A stretch of 64,000 nucleotides of DNA from Oegoconia quadripuncta (taxonomy: Eukaryota; Arthropoda; Insecta; Lepidoptera; Autostichidae). The translations under genes and the position numbers were made by a program. Under the pieces are notes generated by a model. That model searched no databases. It had not been told where the DNA came from and saw nothing but the letters and a program-made list of their open reading frames with translations. The DNA is taken from contig OX438743.1 of the NCBI GenBank assembly GCA_949316235.1, positions 22,565,771 through 22,629,770 of the forward strand. The letters run 5' to 3'. Below, in pieces: positions 12,791 to 26,362 of this stretch (position 1 is its first letter; each line of letters opens with the position of its first letter).

Positions 12791-13329
12791 ATCTCTTCCA
12801 GGCAACCTTTGGGTATAAGGACAGTACATTTGAAGTAGGTAGGTTGTGCGGTATTAAATAGAGATGCAGATACTTGAATAAATGTGAATAAATTTCATAT
12901 ATTTACATGCATACATTTCAATAGGAACTTACTCGTTTTATCCGCAAAAAAAGTATCACAAAAGCCATTCATTGTATACGTGCTGATTTTCTTTGTATGG
13001 AACTGTAGATAATATTGTCCAATATTTGCACATTATGATGACTTCTTCTTCGTGTCAATGCGTCCAATCATATTTGATCCACCCAGAATTCAGTCACAAC
13101 TACGGCGGTGTCTGCAGCCACGTAGAGGTCCTTATAATGACTACTTATTTAATGATGAGGATGAATATATAATGATTAAGAGGATCTTATGGTAATAACA
13201 CCTAATGTAATATACCCTATTCATGAGCAAATAAATCATTCTGTACGTTAAAAATTTGCACGATAAAGGAAATCTAAAATCAAAAATACTTTAGTCAATG
13301 TAGGATACAAAATATCGCTTATTGAAAGT

Positions 13330-13525
13330 CAACATTTTTTTTATGGTTAACTGGATAAGCGTTTGACCACAATCTCACCTGATGGGAAGGGACGATGTGG
13401 CCGAAGATGAAGCACGCGATCTCAGTAGATGCCTATTCACCCTGCTCTTGAAGATCTCAAGGTTGTAGGATTCAGGAAAGACTGACGCCGGAAGGGAGTT
13501 CCATGCCTTGGCTGTTCGCATTATG
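13330..13525 (-). pseudogene. LINE C-terminal relic (AWNSLPASVFP)
   Basis: The minus strand reads RTAKAWNSLPASVFPESYNL followed by FKSRVNRHLL, the end of a LINE ORF2, with no catalytic part. Confidence 0.65.
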
Positions 13526-13797
13526 AATGAATGTTATTTTTTAAAACTACATCGCTTCACAGGGTGGTATAACTCTTTCATATAGTATAGACGTACTTAT
13601 CACTACATATAGCATACTCTTTCTATTCTCAAAACTGTTACTAAAGAGTGGTGCCGTACGGTTTCGGCACGTAACAATAGGCTCAAACGATGTACCTCAA
13701 AATACTTTAAAGGCATATATATGAAAAGGATTTCTAACATTTAGAACTCGCTATATTACAATCGGCAAAGTACAGGATTTATAGTAATATACACATA

Positions 13798-14083
13798 TAG
13801 TAACTTTACGATCTTTATCACAAATGGGGTGGTCAGAGATATCCCAAGCATTAGTTTGGATGTACCAAACATTTAAAGTTTAGTGCTTGAAACAACATCC
13901 ACTGTTCACCTTTCAAAATATACAGAAATGTACACGTGACAGGGGTGAGCCCATTTAAAACGTGCAAGTTTATAGATGTGTTTTAGTGGAAAGTCCCTTA
14001 GTCGCCTTTTACGACTCCCACGGGAAGAGATGGGTTAATTCTATTCTTAAGTGCCGAAACCACACAGCAGAATCATACTACGA
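13798..14083 (+). repeat. Interspersed repeat C copy
   Basis: Shares ATCACAAATGGGGTGGTC..GAGATATCCCAA and CCTTAGTCGCCTTTTACGAC with the copies at 37996 and (reversed, partial) 836. The family is unknown. Confidence 0.65.
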
Positions 14084-14091
14084 CGACGACG

Positions 14092-14362
14092 ACCTGTTTG
14101 GTGTAGTGGTTAGCAACTCTGACCACTATACCAAAAGGTTGCGGGTTCGAATCCCGCTAGGGGCATTTGTTTGTGGGATGAATACGGACATGTGTACCCG
14201 AGTTATGGATGTTTTCATTTATAATAAGTATTTATTTACAAAAAAAAATGTATTTATATAGTATATCAACCATCTGGTATCCACAACACAAGCCTATAGT
14301 TGCTTACTGTGGAACTAGATGGCGCTGTGTGTATGTCTAAGGATATTTATTTATTTATATTT
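14092..14362 (+). mobile_element. SINE-2 copy
   Basis: GGTGTAGTGGTTAGCAAC A box, GGTTCGAATCC B box, then the same body as at 24000 and 59899. Confidence 0.85.
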
Positions 14363-16270
14363 ATATTAATACATTTCTTTAATGAATGAATAAATAATAT
14401 TAATATATTTAAAGTTAAAATGTAGGTGAATACTGTCTCATAGCTCCACGTACAAATTAGGAAGAATCTACTCAGGAAAATGAATGAACAGTGTCAAGGC
14501 CGACACGCTTGAATACCCTTGCAAGCCGCTTGTCTTGCGTCAAACTGACTATTCAGATTCAGATGACTTCCAACATAAATTAAACAAAACAGCATGGAAT
14601 TTTTCAGACCTTGTTCTGTACAAATATGTGTAACCTTTTTTCCGTATTTGCTTAGTAGGTAAATATTTAAAGGTGTTAGGAAATATATGACAAAAATAAT
14701 ATTTTCATTGCAATATTCACTACACTTCTTTTCGCAATTTTACAGTTAGCAATACTATTTTCGGCAATTTATTGTTTAACAAATAATTGCATGGCAATGT
14801 TTCATTTTACCAAGTATTATCTAGTCATATATGGTTTGGCATAACATGCTCTTCCCAAATATATTGTTATTATACAAATCAATTCCTTGGGGTCTCTGTT
14901 GGGGTCACAGTTCTAACCCAACCTAGCCCACTTTTCTAGCAGTTCTGATCTATCCTACGTAAAAATTATCCTACTTATATACGTATAAAGTTTCATTAGA
15001 ATCGGTCTATTCATTTCGAAAAAAGACATCAGCATTTTTGGGCCAGTGTTTTGTCACCTAATAAAAGGTACACCTAAAAAAAGCCGGTACTAAAGACTAT
15101 CAACTTAGCTATTCAAAAGAATTTTTGGAACCTTAGTATAGTTATAAGAAATATTTGAAAATATCGCTCTCAGAAAACATTTTGGCTCACAAACTATACA
15201 AAAACTAAATTCTTTCCAAAAAAAAAAAAAAAATAGACAAGTGACAACTGACATTTTTGACTTGAGGTTATAATTTAAGTAGGGATAACAGCAACAGCGA
15301 GCGAGCGACGGACATGCGACCATGGACTTATTATTTAAACCATGCGACGGACGACTCTGAAAAGAAAAAACTATTTTTCTTTGGCCTAGCATCTAGTTTC
15401 CATGCGTGAGAATGCATGTGGTTAATGTTGCCAGTATATAATTTCAAAGTTCCCCAAACCATATTTCAAACCTCTTTTGTTCTTTTCTAAAGTCCTTTAA
15501 AAATATATGTGTTAGGTTTTTAGCACGTCTGGTACTAAGAGTTCAAGACTATATTTATTAATTGAAGTGACAACAAACTGGCCCAAAGATGTATGGATCT
15601 GTGCTGTTGTCCTTTGATCTTCAAAGTTTGTATGAGCTATGGTATAGGACAAACACTCAGCCGAGCCATCTGCACGCACCCTAAGTGCTACTGAACTGGA
15701 AAGTGCGTGTCGGTGTGTCCGATATGCGTCGTACCACATGTCGATGCATTTTATCAATGTCTATCTGATAGTATTCAAATTCTTGTAGTTTGCTAATCAT
15801 TGGGCAATGTATCAGTGAAATAAAATATATGACATAACGCGTACGGAATGCCGGCTGCGACATAAACAGGATGTCTCGACGAATAGTGTTCAGAAAAATT
15901 AAAAGTACAATTTCGTAGAGTCGAGCGATGGTCAGTATTTTTAATTAGTTGGGCTGATTGGATCACTCCTTATGGTATTCTACCTATAAGATTCCACATG
16001 ACACTATCTTCTGGGATAATCCTAAATGTCCATCAAAACATTAATGTGAAAATGGGGCAAAGTTCTCTTTAAGTTTTTTTGCAAGGGACCAATAATGCAG
16101 TTGACTTCTTTAGGCTATTGATGCATGTGTTCATCTGTGTTTTATAGTATTAAAATAAAAATATATTAAAATCTTATATTATAGAGACCAGGTCATTGAT
16201 ATACTACACAAATACATTTTATTTTTTGGAAATAATACATATAAATGAAAACATCCATAACTCTGGTAAA
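14363..16270. other. Gene-free AT-rich stretch
   Basis: No convincing gene or repeat boundaries are seen. A piece near 14990 (TCTATTCATTTCGAAAAAAG) has a distant echo at 20090. Confidence 0.4.
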
Positions 16271-16279
16271 CATTTTTTT

Positions 16280-16545
16280 TTATTTATGCACAACGGGTTA
16301 GCATTTGACCTCAATCACACCTGATGTTAAGTGAACATGAGGCGGAACGGTGAAGCGTACTGACACGGAAACCCCATCTTATTTGGGGGACTGGTTATCT
16401 TATCTCTGACAACCGGAACACAACAATGCTATTAACATTGCTGTTTGGCGACAGAATTAAATAAGATGGTGGTAGCTAGCCAGGCGGATATTTAAAATGC
16501 CCTACACCCACAAAACCGAGTGCTAAACATGTACCCATATTATCC
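16280..16545 (-). mobile_element. SINE-1 copy, diverged
   Basis: Reverse copy with the GCACAACGGGTTAGCATTTGAC end and AAATAAGATGGTGGTAGC block. The tRNA head is degenerate. Confidence 0.7.
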
Positions 16546-18052
16546 ATTTAGCGACACTTATACATTACAGTTAATTGATCAGGTTGTATGTACTACATAA
16601 CTCAACATATAAATATATGAACCATCAATCCAAAGGTAAGCAGTAGGTACTAAATTTCGGTGTTGTATGCTGTAGTCGAGAGGAAAAAACGACTACAACG
16701 CTGGCTTACAGTGGAGTCTAACCATAAGAGCTCATAGCTTGTTCTACCAGCACCTTACCAGGCAAATAATACGTACACTCCTATCGCTATAGTACGTTAT
16801 TATAAAGCATTTAAGTAATATTATAAGGATATGCTGTAAAGTTTGTTGAATATAAATAAATCAATAACGATATATCACGAGCAATAAGTACACGACCGAG
16901 TAATGACTATCCCCATTAACCAGCTATATTGATTAGTGATGATCATTACTCCAACACGCAGTTAATTTGACTTGTTGTTATTTGCCATTGTCATGTTGGA
17001 AATATTAGGAAATCTGTTATCATATCAGGTATAGGTTACCTTTCTGTTAACCTATTATAAAAAAATATCGTCCAAGTGCGAGTGTTCCGTACTGTCAGTT
17101 GTTTTACTGTATGCATAATGTCCGGTGATGACATAGGTATTCCTATATGGGTTTTTGTGACACCTGTAAATATATCTTTTTTTTTTTTTTTTTTTTTTTT
17201 TTTCTTTCTTTGTAACTTTCTAGGTAAATAAATACAAATACTGCAGCTCTAAGGAACTTTGAATTGTTTTTTAAGTATAACAGCATTGTTCAATTGTTTT
17301 GAATTATTATTATAATAGAGGTATTTAGTGACATATACGAGTAGCTCTTGTAACATGGTCTATTACCTGCTGTTTCGGAACCGATGTATACCAGTTTAAG
17401 TAATCTAGCTTTATGAATGAGGGGGCCCTCCTGACACCGACAATTACTAGTATAATTATGAGTAAGCTGTTTTTTGAAATAAACACTGGTGGCCAGAATT
17501 GCGCGCAATCACTAACCTAACCTAAACCTAAAAATCTCTAATTTAGATACATTTCCTAAATTATGCTATACTGAAATACATCTATCGCTAAATTTATAGA
17601 GATAGTTTTGACATGTCTTACGAACGCCTAAATTCAAAATAAAACATGTTAGGCAAGTCTTGTACCGCTAAGGACTTTATATAAAGTTCATACTTTTTGG
17701 GCTGTAGATAGCCCAATAAATCTGGAGAAACCTACTCTGTACTTTCGAAATGAAATGAAATTCTTTATTAAGCCATTAAAAACTATAGAACTCACAATTT
17801 TTTTACCATAGGTAGTATAATATTTAAACAAAAGTTGTCCTGGCATCATTATCTGAGAAGTATATTACTTAAACTCTGTCTCCTAAACTAGTCCTAGAAG
17901 AATTTTAAATGTAATGTTTTTAGATGGCGACTAAATTTCGCTAAGAATAAGTTAAATTTATAATATATTTATAAAGAATTAATTCACGTTACATGGCTAT
18001 TATATTAGAATACGTTGTGATCTCTAAAACCTAAATTGAATTGATTGATATA
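16546..18052. other. Gene-free AT-rich stretch
   Basis: Contains a long T run near 17178-17203 and a LINE-tail-like TTTCGAAATGAAATGAAATTC piece near 17744. No gene is seen. Confidence 0.4.
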
Positions 18053-19007
18053 CAGGGCGTCCCAAAGTTATGGGACATGAAGGGGAAGTACCTTAAATAT
18101 CGTAGATAGTGAATTTTGCTCAAAGAAGACTTTATGTTATTTTTAAAAGTTAGTAATTCTGCATTCATAGATTTTCTAAAAATTACTTGCTTCGGCTGGG
18201 AATCGAACCGACTTAAATGTGAAAAAAAAAATACCCTACTTTTATGATGCCAATCGAAAGAATAGCTAAAAAATAATAACTCTGCCTAAGTAACATAGTA
18301 TTTTAAAAGAAAGGAACAACATAAAATGATTGAGTCAAATTTCAAGAAAGTTATTTATTGCCGACGACGTTCGAAAAGTAGCGATATTATCATTCCAAAG
18401 ATAGCATTGATTATTCGTAAATAAGTACCCACTTCATAAAATAGGTACTAACATAGTTTTCCTTATTATAAGTGCACGTGTAGATGAAATGATAAAACTT
18501 GTATTTCAATACGTCCTCTGTAAGCTAGACAGAAGGCAAATTAAAAACAAAAATAAATAATTTATAATTTGAAAATGGAACAGTTTATGACAGCGTTTGA
18601 TAAAAGATTGGCGATTTGCGTAAGACAAGAGGGATCACATTTTGAGCATTTAATTAATTAATTTACAAAAAAATACCTACTTAATTGACTACGGCAGTTT
18701 CATGTATGTTTTTTATTTGATTAAAATGATTAATTTCACGTTGTTCCTTTCTTTTAAAATACTATGTTACTTAGGCAGAGTTATTATTTTTTAGCTATTC
18801 TTTCGATTGGCATCATAAAAGTAGGGTGTTTTTTTTTTCACATTTGAGTCGGTTCGATTCCCAGCCGAAGCAAATAATTTTTAGAAAATCTATGAATGCA
18901 GAATTACTAACTTTTAAAAATAACATAAAGTCTTCTTTGAGCAAAATTCACTATCTACGATATTTAAGGTACTTCCCCTTCATGTCCCATAACTTTGGGA
19001 CGCCCTG
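18053..19007 (+). mobile_element. MITE-1 copy B, TA-flanked, 955 bp
   Basis: Same element as copy A in the opposite orientation, lacking about 112 internal bases. It has the same TA flanks, TIRs and RLAICVRQEGSHFEHLIN remnant (about 18598-18660, plus strand). Confidence 0.85.
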
Positions 19008-20209
19008 TATATGTACCTATATAGATATGAAACGTAAAAATTTTAAAGAAGCGACGTGGAATAAGAAATGGTTTTAGAGCATTCTAAATTCAAATTTAAA
19101 TTTTAGAGGCAACTTCAGAATCGACATCATTATTAATTTTTTTATCATAAGTGCTTCCATCTATCCCATTCTTATGGTACTTATTTTGACCATTCGTTTC
19201 TGTTAGAAAAATATGTAATGTATGTCCGTTAGTTTACTGACTAACTGAAAATCAGCTTTTTGCTCAATGAGGTTATGACCCATGTATACACTGTATCACA
19301 TATTAGTGATACAAGATTATGTTATTGTTGTTAATTTGTTCTGTGTATCAATATATATGAGGTAAGTGTATGTGTGTGGTTCTGGAATCAAATAAAGGCT
19401 TTGTCTAATATTTTAGTTTTTGTATAATTTTCAAAATGGCGATATAATAGCAATTTTCTATATCGAGCTATTTAGATTATATAGATAACCAAATGAGACT
19501 CCCCGATAAAGCTATTCCACGCTGGCGAATCGCGGGCGGAAAGCTCGTTATCCATTAAAAAAATCCTTTTTTTTTTATTTTACACGTCTATATTTGTATC
19601 ACCATTTTCTACAAATACACCAAATGTCAAATGTTTGTATCAAATAGTTTCTACAATAAATGGCAGAAAATTCCGCAATCCGTTTTGACATCTTCGCTAC
19701 GGTATTCTAATGAAGCCTTCAGTGGTCGATATATAGGTTATATCAAAAAAACTCATTAAACTAGGTAACTAACTTCGTAACACAAGTATCATCGGCGATA
19801 ACGATTACAAATAGATAATATAACCCATCTCACGACGCAAACAACACAATTACGATAATAAAAAAATCGACTACGAAAGTGGGTCGAATCAACAGCTTAG
19901 ATGAGTCGATTTGTATCGGTTTATACGCCCTAATCGCCACACTGGGCAGACGGGTTGGCGATCGCAGAATTTTGAGAGCGACCAATGACACTTCTGCCCA
20001 TCACTGGTGTGTGCGATGCGTTCACGATCACTTAAGAGCATTTATCCCACACGGCATTCCATATACACGTTCAAATCCAAATTTTTCGAAATGAATGGAC
20101 CGATTCTAATTAAACTTTATACGGATAAGTAGGATATTATTGATCTAAAAAGTTACTATTATCTATTTAAACATTATTATCGATTTAATAATACTATCGA
20201 TTAGTATAA
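19008..20209. other. Gene-free stretch
   Basis: No gene is supported. A 71-codon ORF at 19879 has no recognisable features. Confidence 0.4.
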
Positions 20210-20395
20210 TAAAATAGGGAGTTTTTGTTTTTTTTAATTTTAGTTGGTTCTAGTCCGGGGCGATGCAAGCGAGTTTTAGAAAAATCTTTGAATGCAGTTC
20301 TTTTTAAAAATAAAGGAATGTGTCCTTTAAGTAAAAGCTTAAGGATTTAAGGTAGTTTCCCTCCAGAATCCGACTTATCTTTCCACACTGTATAA
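20210..20395 (+). repeat. Old diverged relative of the MITE-1 right end
   Basis: The order of blocks (T run, TTCTAGTCCGGGGCGATGCAAG, TTTTAGAAAAATCTTTGAATGCAG, TTTAAGGTAGTTTCCC) follows the MITE-1 right TIR but with many changes. Confidence 0.55.
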
Positions 20396-20892
20396 TCAAA
20401 TATCTAGAAAACGTTTTTAAAAAAAGCACATTTAGGTTTTGTCTTCCTATGAATATACAAACTTACATATAAATACTAGGCTCTATAATGCCGTGAAATT
20501 TATTAAAATTTTATTGCGTCGTCTTCCGTGTAAAATCCTTGACTGATGTCTATTCAGACACAGATGACATCCGTCACGTAGTAGATACTAAACTAGAGGA
20601 TAAAATCATGAAGGAAAATGGACGATCCACTACGAGTATAAGAACAAAGTAAACGCTAACGTCATCTGTATTCGCTTTACCTTCACAATTATACACAGGT
20701 ACGTAGCAAATAAATAGGAAAAATAATACAATTTAATTACAGCATAGTACAAGTATACATACCTGCTGTAAAATAAGAAAAAGTCGAACCCGCGACCTTT
20801 TGGTATAGCAGTCAGCATTTCTAACCACTACACCAAACAAGAAGTCTGTATAAATTAATAAGCATGTAATATAAGTTGTAATTTAATTTCAT

Positions 20893-21228
20893 CATCATCA
20901 GCCCGTAAACATCCCACTGCAGGGATATAGGCCTTCCCTCGTATATGAGGGGATATAGGCCTTCCCTCGTATATGAGGGAGTATGGGCCGTACTCCACCA
21001 CGCTGGCCCAATGCGAGTTGGGGACTTCACATGCCTTTGAATTTTTATTTCTCAGGCATGCAGGTTTCCTCACGATGTTTTCCTTCACCGTTTAAGAGCA
21101 TTAGGATAAATGCATATAAGTAATTAAATTAAATTTAAAAAGTCATTGGTGCATGGCCTGCCTGGGAATCGAACCCGGACCTTCCAAATTGGGAGGCCGC
21201 GTCTTAACCGCTGAGGCACCCACGCTCC
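20893..21228 (-). mobile_element. SINE-3 copy
   Basis: The reverse complement has a tRNA-like head (GCCTCAGCGGTTAAGACG and GGTTCGATTCCC). The far end has the CCCACTGCAGGGATATAGG segment, with a local tandem duplication of a 27-bp GGATATAGGCCTTCCCTCGT block. Confidence 0.8.
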
Positions 21229-21239
21229 TACTTATTTGC

Positions 21240-23770
21240 AGGGACCAAATATAAAAAAAAAATAATTATGTACCAAATTCAATAGCAAATAAATCATTCA
21301 TGCGTGATGATGACGTACTTCAATCATGGAATTATGCAACATTCTTGCTGTTTATGTGCAATAGCATACACGTGAAGAATATTATATTCTACTAAAACAA
21401 AGGTAACATTAATAATATAAACAAATACAAAGTAAACAAGTAAATAGCTGAATAACGTACGAGTGTGTTATTTATTGTAGAGCGAATGAATGATTCGTCA
21501 GTTCAATAAGAAATAAATATAGACAACAATTATACGTAGAGTTATTGCAAATTAGCCTATTGTAAGTAATTGTATGTAATTTTGTAGTCTCTATCTGTTA
21601 ATTTCATACTTGTCCATACTGCCCCATTAAAAAAACCGGCCAAGTGCTCGTTAGACACTTATCTACAGGGTTCCTCAAATGGAAACTTATGAATCAAATT
21701 ATTACATGACTTTACATATCTCTTGCTCTGTAAATAGTCACTTACTTCCCTGAATGCCGGGGTGTATGGATATCATTACAGCATAGGTTTCAAAACCTAC
21801 CATGTAATGTTAGCATTACAGCATAGGTTTTGGAATTTGAAAAAAGAACTGGCATACTCATACTGCAAGAAGAATATTTTTTAAAAGTTATTTTTTTTTC
21901 TCGGTATCGATTATTTATTCGAATCGGAATCGAGACAATTTATATTAGAATTTATGAAGATTTTATTTAAAATATCGAACTATTTGTTTCGCAGTCACAT
22001 CGTATGTAAGTTGAAATTTATTTAAAAATCAAACTGGCCAGCACGATTTGACGCGCTTGCGTGCCATAAAATCGTGAAGTAAAAAAGACAGTCGACTAGC
22101 TAGGCGCGAAAGTAAATTTTTCGTGTTTTGGAGTTCTTTCTCAAATGTTTTGAAAAATGTCAAGTGACGAAGACTGGATCTAACACCCCCCCCCGATTTT
22201 ATAAAAGAACAAGCAAAAACAGTTTTAGAAAATCGATACGAATACGATCGAAATACGACGAATTTATGAAGTGGCGGTCAGAAAAAAAAGTTAAATCTCT
22301 TTCTGAAAGTGTTTTCATATCATATTTTAATGAATTATCTAAGAAGCTACAACTTGTTTTTACTTACCTCACAATCGATATGTAAAGCAGAGTGTTTACC
22401 TCGGGTGTAAGCATCAATTGCATACTCAACATACAAAACCTCGTATGCAATTGATGTCATACAGCCCTTGGTTAACAATCTACTATTATACACCATCTGC
22501 ATCTGGAGCACGTGCCATATGTCAAATATCCTCAATTTAAAGTAAGCTATTAAATCCCAAGGGAGCTAAAGTTGTGTAGCAGTTCCCTTGGGTAATAATG
22601 ACATTTAAATTTGGAACGTCAAAATTCCAACAATAACTTCTATCAAAAAAAGTTTCGGAAAAATACAAGGCTGTTCAAGGTATTACTTTCTTGGGGCAAG
22701 GAGTTTTTTAAACTATAAAATTTGACACATCAAGAAAACTTTACTCCCATGGAAAATATTTAAGAAAAAACTTAGCGGCTGGTATATCTTAACTATTGAT
22801 TGAATTATTTGACCAAATTTTTTATTTGTAATATTACTTATTGACAAAATTATTTATTATTGCTTAGTTTGTCTCACTATTAATTTTTTACCTCTAGATT
22901 GTATAACGATTATTATTTAATACTGACTTTCCACCTAATTATTTTTTAAGAGAATTGTAATGAAAAATGAGAATCTGTAATTGGCATGACTTTGGCTTGT
23001 AAATTTTGTATAATATTTTTTATAATGATGCCGTTGATTCTGTATTATCAATAAAATAAAAATAAAAATAAAATAAAATATTGACTTTCCTCTACCTACG
23101 GAATAAATATCCAAAAAAATCCGTGATTTTCCATCCATTTTTTATACCGCGAAATTTATAATTTCTTTTTATTTAACCTCATAGTAGGTGTATAAAGTAG
23201 TTTATGCTCCTCGGGGATAAAAGTGTATTAGCCTTGGGCAGGCTTCAATCCATCGCTTCATTCAGAATTGTTATCATAATACCTCGTTTTTATTTCATCT
23301 TTATTTCGCTCAGAATTCAATATGCTGCCCCTGACAAAAGCTACTGCTTTATCCCCTTGGTGCTTAATCTACTATTAAATTGTTTATTATTTAGATTAAT
23401 TATATTTTCAGGTATAAGGTTATAAAAGCGTATACAGTGTCCCATAAATGATGTATTTTTACTTAGGGTCGTATGAATAAATCGATCTTGAGATTTCGAC
23501 CGCGTCTCACTCTCAACACAATTGTTTTTTGATACTGTTTCAAAATGCTACAGATTCTCAAGCGTCAATTTAAGGTAATCTCAAACTTGAGAACGATTTA
23601 ATACGGGCCTTAGTCTGAACATAGGGATGGCCAATTTGTCCTTATATCTTATCTATGCTTTTTTTGGGAATGCACTAATATTTTTACGTACCTAAATATT
23701 CTCATGAATAAATTGTGAATAGTTAGTAGATTGTTTGTTACTAATTAGTTATTTTTTTAATATAAAAACA
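21240..23770. other. Gene-free AT-rich stretch
   Basis: Nothing coding is supported. There is a 14-bp inverted pair GCATCAATTGCATAC/GTATGCAATTGATG near 22410-22455 and AAATA runs near 23055. Confidence 0.4.
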
Positions 23771-23773
23771 AAA

Positions 23774-23990
23774 GACGACCGATTGGTGTACCCTGTCTGT
23801 TTGCGAAACCACCAGTTGCGGGTTCGAATCCCACGAGGGGTAAATGTGTGTGTGATGAATACGAACATTTATTCCCGAGTCATGGATATTTAAATAAATA
23901 TTTATGTATGTTTATCCGTTATCAAGTATCCATTGTACAAGTTTTGCTTAGTTTGGGACTAGATGATTGATGTAAGTGTACGAAATATTT
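23774..23990 (+). mobile_element. SINE-2b copy
   Basis: A variant of SINE-2: GACGACCGATTGGTGTA head, GCGGGTTCGAATCCCACG B box, GATGAATACGAACATTTATTC body. Confidence 0.75.
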
Positions 23991-23998
23991 ATTATATT

Positions 23999-24275
23999 AT
24001 GACGACCTGTTTGGTGTAGTGGTTAGCAACTCTGATCACTATACCAAAAGGTTGCGGGTTCGAATCCCGCTAGCATATGTTTGTGTGATGAATACGGACA
24101 TATTATTATGCACCCGAGTTATGGATGTTTTTATTTATAATAAGTATTTATTTACAAAAAAAAAACGTATTTATGTATTATATCCACCATCTGGTATCCA
24201 CAACACAAGCCTATAGTTGCTTACTGTGGAACTAGATGGCGCTGTGTGTATGTCTAAGGATATTTATATTTTATT
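23999..24275 (+). mobile_element. SINE-2 copy
   Basis: Complete A and B boxes and the family body. It lies directly behind a SINE-2b copy. Confidence 0.85.
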
Positions 24276-24544
24276 TATATTACCTCGCTGGATGGTAATG
24301 ATTATTCTTTGAGCGAGGTAAGTTGTTCTTGACTTATTTAAAATTGAAATTTATATTAAAAAGCAATATTAAAGCAATTTTTATTACTGTAATTTACTTC
24401 AACCGTCTTGTGTCACCTTGACTTATATGTACTATACTCGTTCTGTCACCTTTGGCATATTCACTGTTTTCTGCCTCTTTGGCAAAGAATTTTTATATTG
24501 ATATTTTATTCGAACAGAATAAATTATTGCTTCAAAAATTAAAT

Positions 24545-25072
24545 ACTAATAAATATATAAATATTTCCGACACTTACACCATCATCTAGTCCCAAACTAA
24601 GCAAAGCTTGTACAACAAGGTTCCCATGGATATACGGAATCTTCCGCTTAATAAATTTAAACTTATTATAAAACAAAAATTATGTAAAAAGGGATATTAC
24701 AAAATTTCAGACTACATTAATGAAAGTAATCCATGGGATTAAACGGCTCCTCTACACGATATATAAAATTGTTGTAACCTTTCTTGATTGTAAATGATTT
24801 ATTAAAAAGAGACAAACCCTCTGTCGTTCTCGCTAGCTCTTCTCAGTAGTGGTCGCGTTCCGAGCTAGTGGTAGTTTAAAAAACAAATGACGTTCATAAG
24901 TGCATATTGTATTGCCTACATGAATAAATGATTTTCATTTCATTTCATAACTCGGGAATAAATGTTCGTATTCATCACAAAACAAAAAATATTTACCCTT
25001 CGGGGATTCGAACCCGCAACCGTTGGTTTCGCTGGCAGGGTCACTATCTACTACACCAATCGGTCGTCTAAT
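24545..25072 (-). mobile_element. SINE-2b copy split by a LINE 3' end
   Basis: SINE-2b tail sequence (24545-24615) and head (24949-25072) are separated by a LINE fragment (24616-24948), whose plus strand reads like the C-terminus MDIRNLPLNKFK...KGYYKISDY and ends TTTCATTTCATTTCAT. Confidence 0.65.
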
Positions 25073-25224
25073 CGTAATATTTACAGTCACTATGGGCAAC
25101 CTCTTTTCCTTCTTGCACAAACTATTTCTTTCTTTAATTAGTCTGGGGTCCAAGGTAGCAATAGCGTTACTTAGGGCACCGTCTACTGAAGTAGGCGCCG
25201 TGCGGAGTACTATGGGCATCATAA

Positions 25225-25300
25225 AAAGCTGAATGTCACGCAACGAGCTGTGGAGATGGACGTTTCACTACGTGATCGAATAAGAAATGAAAAAATCCTT
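25225..25300 (+). pseudogene. LINE-D relic (LRDRIRNE)
   Basis: The plus strand reads TQRAVEMDVSLRDRIRNE, the same post-RT segment as at 1210. Confidence 0.6.
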
Positions 25301-25309
25301 ATATAGGCG

Positions 25310-25540
25310 AACATTCATGGACATAACCCGCCTCGCATAACCAGGCTATTTCACAATTAATAATGAAATATTATAAAATAAAATAAAAATTAATAATTTT
25401 GTAATATAAAAACCATTTTTTTTAAGAGCAACCTCTCGAGTTTCTTGCTTGTTCTTCTCAGGGAAAAATTGCCTTTTGAACAAGCAGCAGCTTTAAAAAT
25501 GTCAAATCTATTTTAAGTGTATATGTTTGTACAAAGATAT
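25310..25540 (+). mobile_element. LINE-A 3'-end copy
   Basis: ACATAACCCGCCTCGCATAA to TTAAGTGTATATG, with the CTCGAGTTTCTTGCTTG block. An ATTT microsatellite follows (25546-25567). Confidence 0.75.
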
Positions 25541-26179
25541 TTATTTATTTATTTATTTATTTGTTTATTATAGTTGGGATACACATTACCCTCCTTAGCG
25601 TAGTCGGGTAGAAAAGAAAACTTGAAAGAAATTACAATAAGTATATAAACGAGTCCGTTATCATCTGTGCCAAGGACGGTATTGATCAGTGTCTTGTTGT
25701 GTACAATGCGACAGGTGTTAGGTTTAAAGACCTGACAATAATAAATCTAGATAAAACCGGCCGCCCGAAGACCTCACATTAACATATCTGCTAATTTATA
25801 TTATAATGTAGTATTATTATTCATTTTCCATACATTTAGGACACATTTAGTGTTGTTAAATTGATCTGACATAAAAACATGAGAAAACTGTTTTTTTTTC
25901 TCATTATTTTACATAATATTAAAAACGTAAATATGCCTATAAATATAATAAAAATATAATAATAAATATCCTTGGTCACAGTGGCGTGCCCTACATACAA
26001 GTAAAAAGGCAGTGCCTACCCTAGAAAATTGTAAGCTTTCCTCAAAATGCATGGTCAAGACAGCTGATTCATATTGATTTGAATAGAAATATCCTAAACA
26101 CATTGGAGCATTGCGGTAAAAGTAAATTATTATTGACACAAATCATTGTGCTTACCCTGTGACAAAACACTGTGCACGC

Positions 26180-26358
26180 CACTAGTTGGACATACACAGC
26201 GCCATCTAGTTTTACACTAAGCAAATACGCTTGTATTGTGGATACCAGATGGTTGATATACTACACAAATACAATTTTCTTTTTGTAAAGAACTACATTA
26301 TATAAATGAAAAACATCCATAACTCGAGTAGACATGTTCGTATTCATCATTTGGTTTG
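26180..26358 (-). mobile_element. SINE-2 fragment
   Basis: Reversed SINE-2 body from CAGCGCCATCTAG to CGTATTCATC. The head is lost. Confidence 0.7.
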
Positions 26359-26362
26359 TTTG

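Noticed and set aside
14092..14170. Possible functional tRNA gene
   Set aside because: The A and B boxes belong to SINE-2. The same body follows in several copies and no full cloverleaf is apparent. The same applies to SINE-1 and SINE-3 heads.
19879..20094. 71-codon ORF
   Set aside because: No recognisable domain, no splice or promoter context, and it sits among old repeat fragments.
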